NCBI GenBank assembly: GCA_002430125.1
Contig: DJBQ01000069.1
Coordinates: 1-6,833, forward strand
DNA from: Rhodobacterales bacterium UBA5972
GTDB lineage: Bacteria; Pseudomonadota; Alphaproteobacteria; Rhodobacterales; Rhodobacteraceae
Direction of reading: 5' to 3'
Length of the DNA stretch: 6,833 bases
Below are positions 5,497 through 6,833 of this stretch, piece after piece (positions within the stretch are counted from its first letter, which is position 1; each line of letters begins with the position of its first letter). A model generated the notes under the pieces. That model was not told the origin of the DNA and ran no database searches. It was given only the letters and a program-made list of their open reading frames with translations. Position numbers and translations under genes: made by a program.

Positions 5497-6833
5497 ATGC
5501 AGGAACTTACGCATTTCATTAATGGCGAACATGTCAAAGGCACATCCGGCCGCTTTGCCGACGTTTTCAATCCTGCAACCGGCGAAGTTCAAGCCAAAGC
5601 GCCACTGGCCAGCAAATCCGAAGTTGACGCAGCCGTCGCCCACGCTGCCGCCGTGCAACCCGCCTGGGCCGCGGTTAATCCGCAGCGCCGTGCACGGGTT
5701 ATGATGAAATATGTCGAACTCTTGAACCGCGACATGGACAAATTGGCCGAGGCACTCAGCCGTGAACATGGCAAAACCATTCCGGATGCCAAGGGCGACG
5801 TGATCCGCGGGCTTGAGGTTGTTGAATACTGTATCGGCGCGCCACAGCTTTTGAAGGGTGAATTCACCGACAGCGCTGGCCCCGGTATTGATATGTATTC
5901 AATGCGCCAGCCTTTAGGAGTTTCTGCAGGCATCACGCCTTTTAACTTTCCGGCAATGATCCCGATGTGGATGTTCGCACCAGCGATTGCCTGCGGCAAT
6001 GCGTTTATCCTGAAACCCAGCGAACGCGATCCCTCAGTGCCGCTGATGTTGGCAGAATTGATGGAAGAGGCAGGCGCGCCTAAGGGCCTGTTGCAGGTGG
6101 TAAATGGCGACAAAGAAGCGGTTGACGCGATTTTGGACAACGAAACCGTTCAATCCGTGGGCTTTGTCGGCTCGACCCCGATTGCCGCCTATATCTATGC
6201 ACGCGGTTGCGAGAACGGCAAACGGGTCCAGTGCTTTGGTGGTGCCAAGAACCACATGATCATCATGCCGGATGCCGATATGGATCAGGTTGTGGACGCA
6301 TTGGTCGGCGCAGGGTTTGGGGCTGCGGGCGAACGCTGCATGGCGATTTCGGTGGCCGTGCCGGTTGGCGATGAAACCGCCGATCGGTTGATAGCGAAAC
6401 TTGCGCCACGCGTTGAAAGCCTGAAAATCGGGCCTTACACGGCCGGGAATGATGTCGACTTTGGCCCGGTGGTGACACGTGCTGCGAAAGAAAAAATCCT
6501 TGGATTGGTGAACTCGGGCGTTGAACAAGGTGCCAAGCTGGTGGTCGATGGTCGTGGCTTTAAGATGCAGGGTTATGAAGACGGGTTTTTTGTTGGGGCT
6601 TGTTTGTTTGACAATGTCACAACTGATATGGACATCTATAAGCAGGAAATTTTCGGTCCCGTCCTGTCAACCGTTCGCGCCAAGTCTTATGAAGAGGCTT
6701 TGAAGATGGCGATGGATAATGAGTATGGCAACGGCACGGCGATTTTCACCCGCGACGGGGATACCGCCCGTGATTTTGCCAGTCGGGTGAATGTTGGCAT
6801 GGTGGGCATTAACGTGCCGATCCCGGTGCCTTT
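5497..6833 (+). CDS. mmsA: Methylmalonate-semialdehyde dehydrogenase (CoA-acylating), C-terminus beyond right edge
   Basis: MmsA oxidises methylmalonate semialdehyde with NAD+ and CoA to propionyl-CoA and CO2 (malonate semialdehyde to acetyl-CoA), acting late in valine, thymine and, in some bacteria, inositol breakdown in the cytoplasm. The frame begins MQELTHFINGEHVKGTSGRF and stays open for 445 codons to the window end. Family blocks visible are QPLGVSAGITPFNFPAMIPM, then FILKPSERDPSVP, VGFVGSTPIA and FGGAKNHMIIMPDADM. The catalytic block GAAGERCMAIS has nucleophile Cys281 preceded by Arg280; ERCMA or QRCMA is characteristic of this subfamily. KQEIFGPVLS follows, and near the edge VGMVGINVPIPVPF, another subfamily hallmark. 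FGGAKNH in place of the usual E-L-GGK region fits the CoA-dependent group, which lacks the general-base Glu. Full-length relatives have about 500 residues, so some 50-55 are missing. It is divergent from and probably controlled by the LysR gene; valine-pathway genes may follow outside the window. Confidence 0.96.
   Translation, partial: MQELTHFINGEHVKGTSGRFADVFNPATGEVQAKAPLASKSEVDAAVAHAAAVQPAWAAVNPQRRARVMMKYVELLNRDMDKLAEALSREHGKTIPDAKGDVIRGLEVVEYCIGAPQLLKGEFTDSAGPGIDMYSMRQPLGVSAGITPFNFPAMIPMWMFAPAIACGNAFILKPSERDPSVPLMLAELMEEAGAPKGLLQVVNGDKEAVDAILDNETVQSVGFVGSTPIAAYIYARGCENGKRVQCFGGAKNHMIIMPDADMDQVVDALVGAGFGAAGERCMAISVAVPVGDETADRLIAKLAPRVESLKIGPYTAGNDVDFGPVVTRAAKEKILGLVNSGVEQGAKLVVDGRGFKMQGYEDGFFVGACLFDNVTTDMDIYKQEIFGPVLSTVRAKSYEEALKMAMDNEYGNGTAIFTRDGDTARDFASRVNVGMVGINVPIPVP

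Noticed and set aside
5455..6528. Several minus-strand open frames (104-183 codons) opposite mmsA
   Set aside because: They are complementary to the conserved aldehyde dehydrogenase frame, lack family features and overlap one another; shadows of mmsA.

Overview
The window looks like ordinary chromosomal DNA from an alphaproteobacterium, most likely a marine Rhodobacteraceae (Roseobacter-group) species. This rests on protein character and gene order recalled from that family (anmK opposite tyrS; coaD followed by two cyclophilins; a LysR regulator divergent from mmsA) and on a hairpin plus TATTTTT terminator of a kind I associate with that group. By eye the G+C is in the mid-fifties, with no obvious compositional break. 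I see no rRNA, tRNA, CRISPR array, insertion sequence, phage gene or toxin-antitoxin pair. Every stretch without a gene is under about 140 bases.

Layout. Bases 1-780 (minus) hold the N-terminal 260 residues of anhydro-N-acetylmuramic acid kinase (anmK), running off the left edge. A 64-base divergent spacer separates it from tyrS (845-2095, plus), a complete tyrosyl-tRNA synthetase. An 80-base convergent spacer with two hairpins lies between tyrS and a run of five minus-strand genes. Read in transcription order (right to left) these are a LysR regulator (5386-4484), a small two-CBS-domain protein (4430-3996), coaD (3905-3411), a cytoplasmic cyclophilin (3272-2763) and an exported cyclophilin (2763-2176). 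The two cyclophilins overlap by one base (TAATG). The other spacers are 53, 90 and 138 bases and at least two carry promoter-like sequences, so this is probably several transcription units and not one operon. On the far right, divergent from the LysR gene, is mmsA (5497 to the right edge, plus), a CoA-acylating methylmalonate-semialdehyde dehydrogenase lacking roughly its last 50-55 residues.

How the genes relate. Most are housekeeping: cell-wall recycling (AnmK), translation (TyrRS), CoA synthesis (CoaD) and proline isomerisation in protein folding (two cyclophilins in two compartments). The LysR/mmsA pair is the one clear regulatory module: a short divergent promoter region with a repeated TGCAA-type element that is a good candidate operator for control of valine, thymine or inositol-derived semialdehyde breakdown. 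The CBS protein is the least understood gene. Nothing here amounts to a convincing undescribed system; the second-look items are regulatory details, start-site corrections and the tandem cyclophilins.
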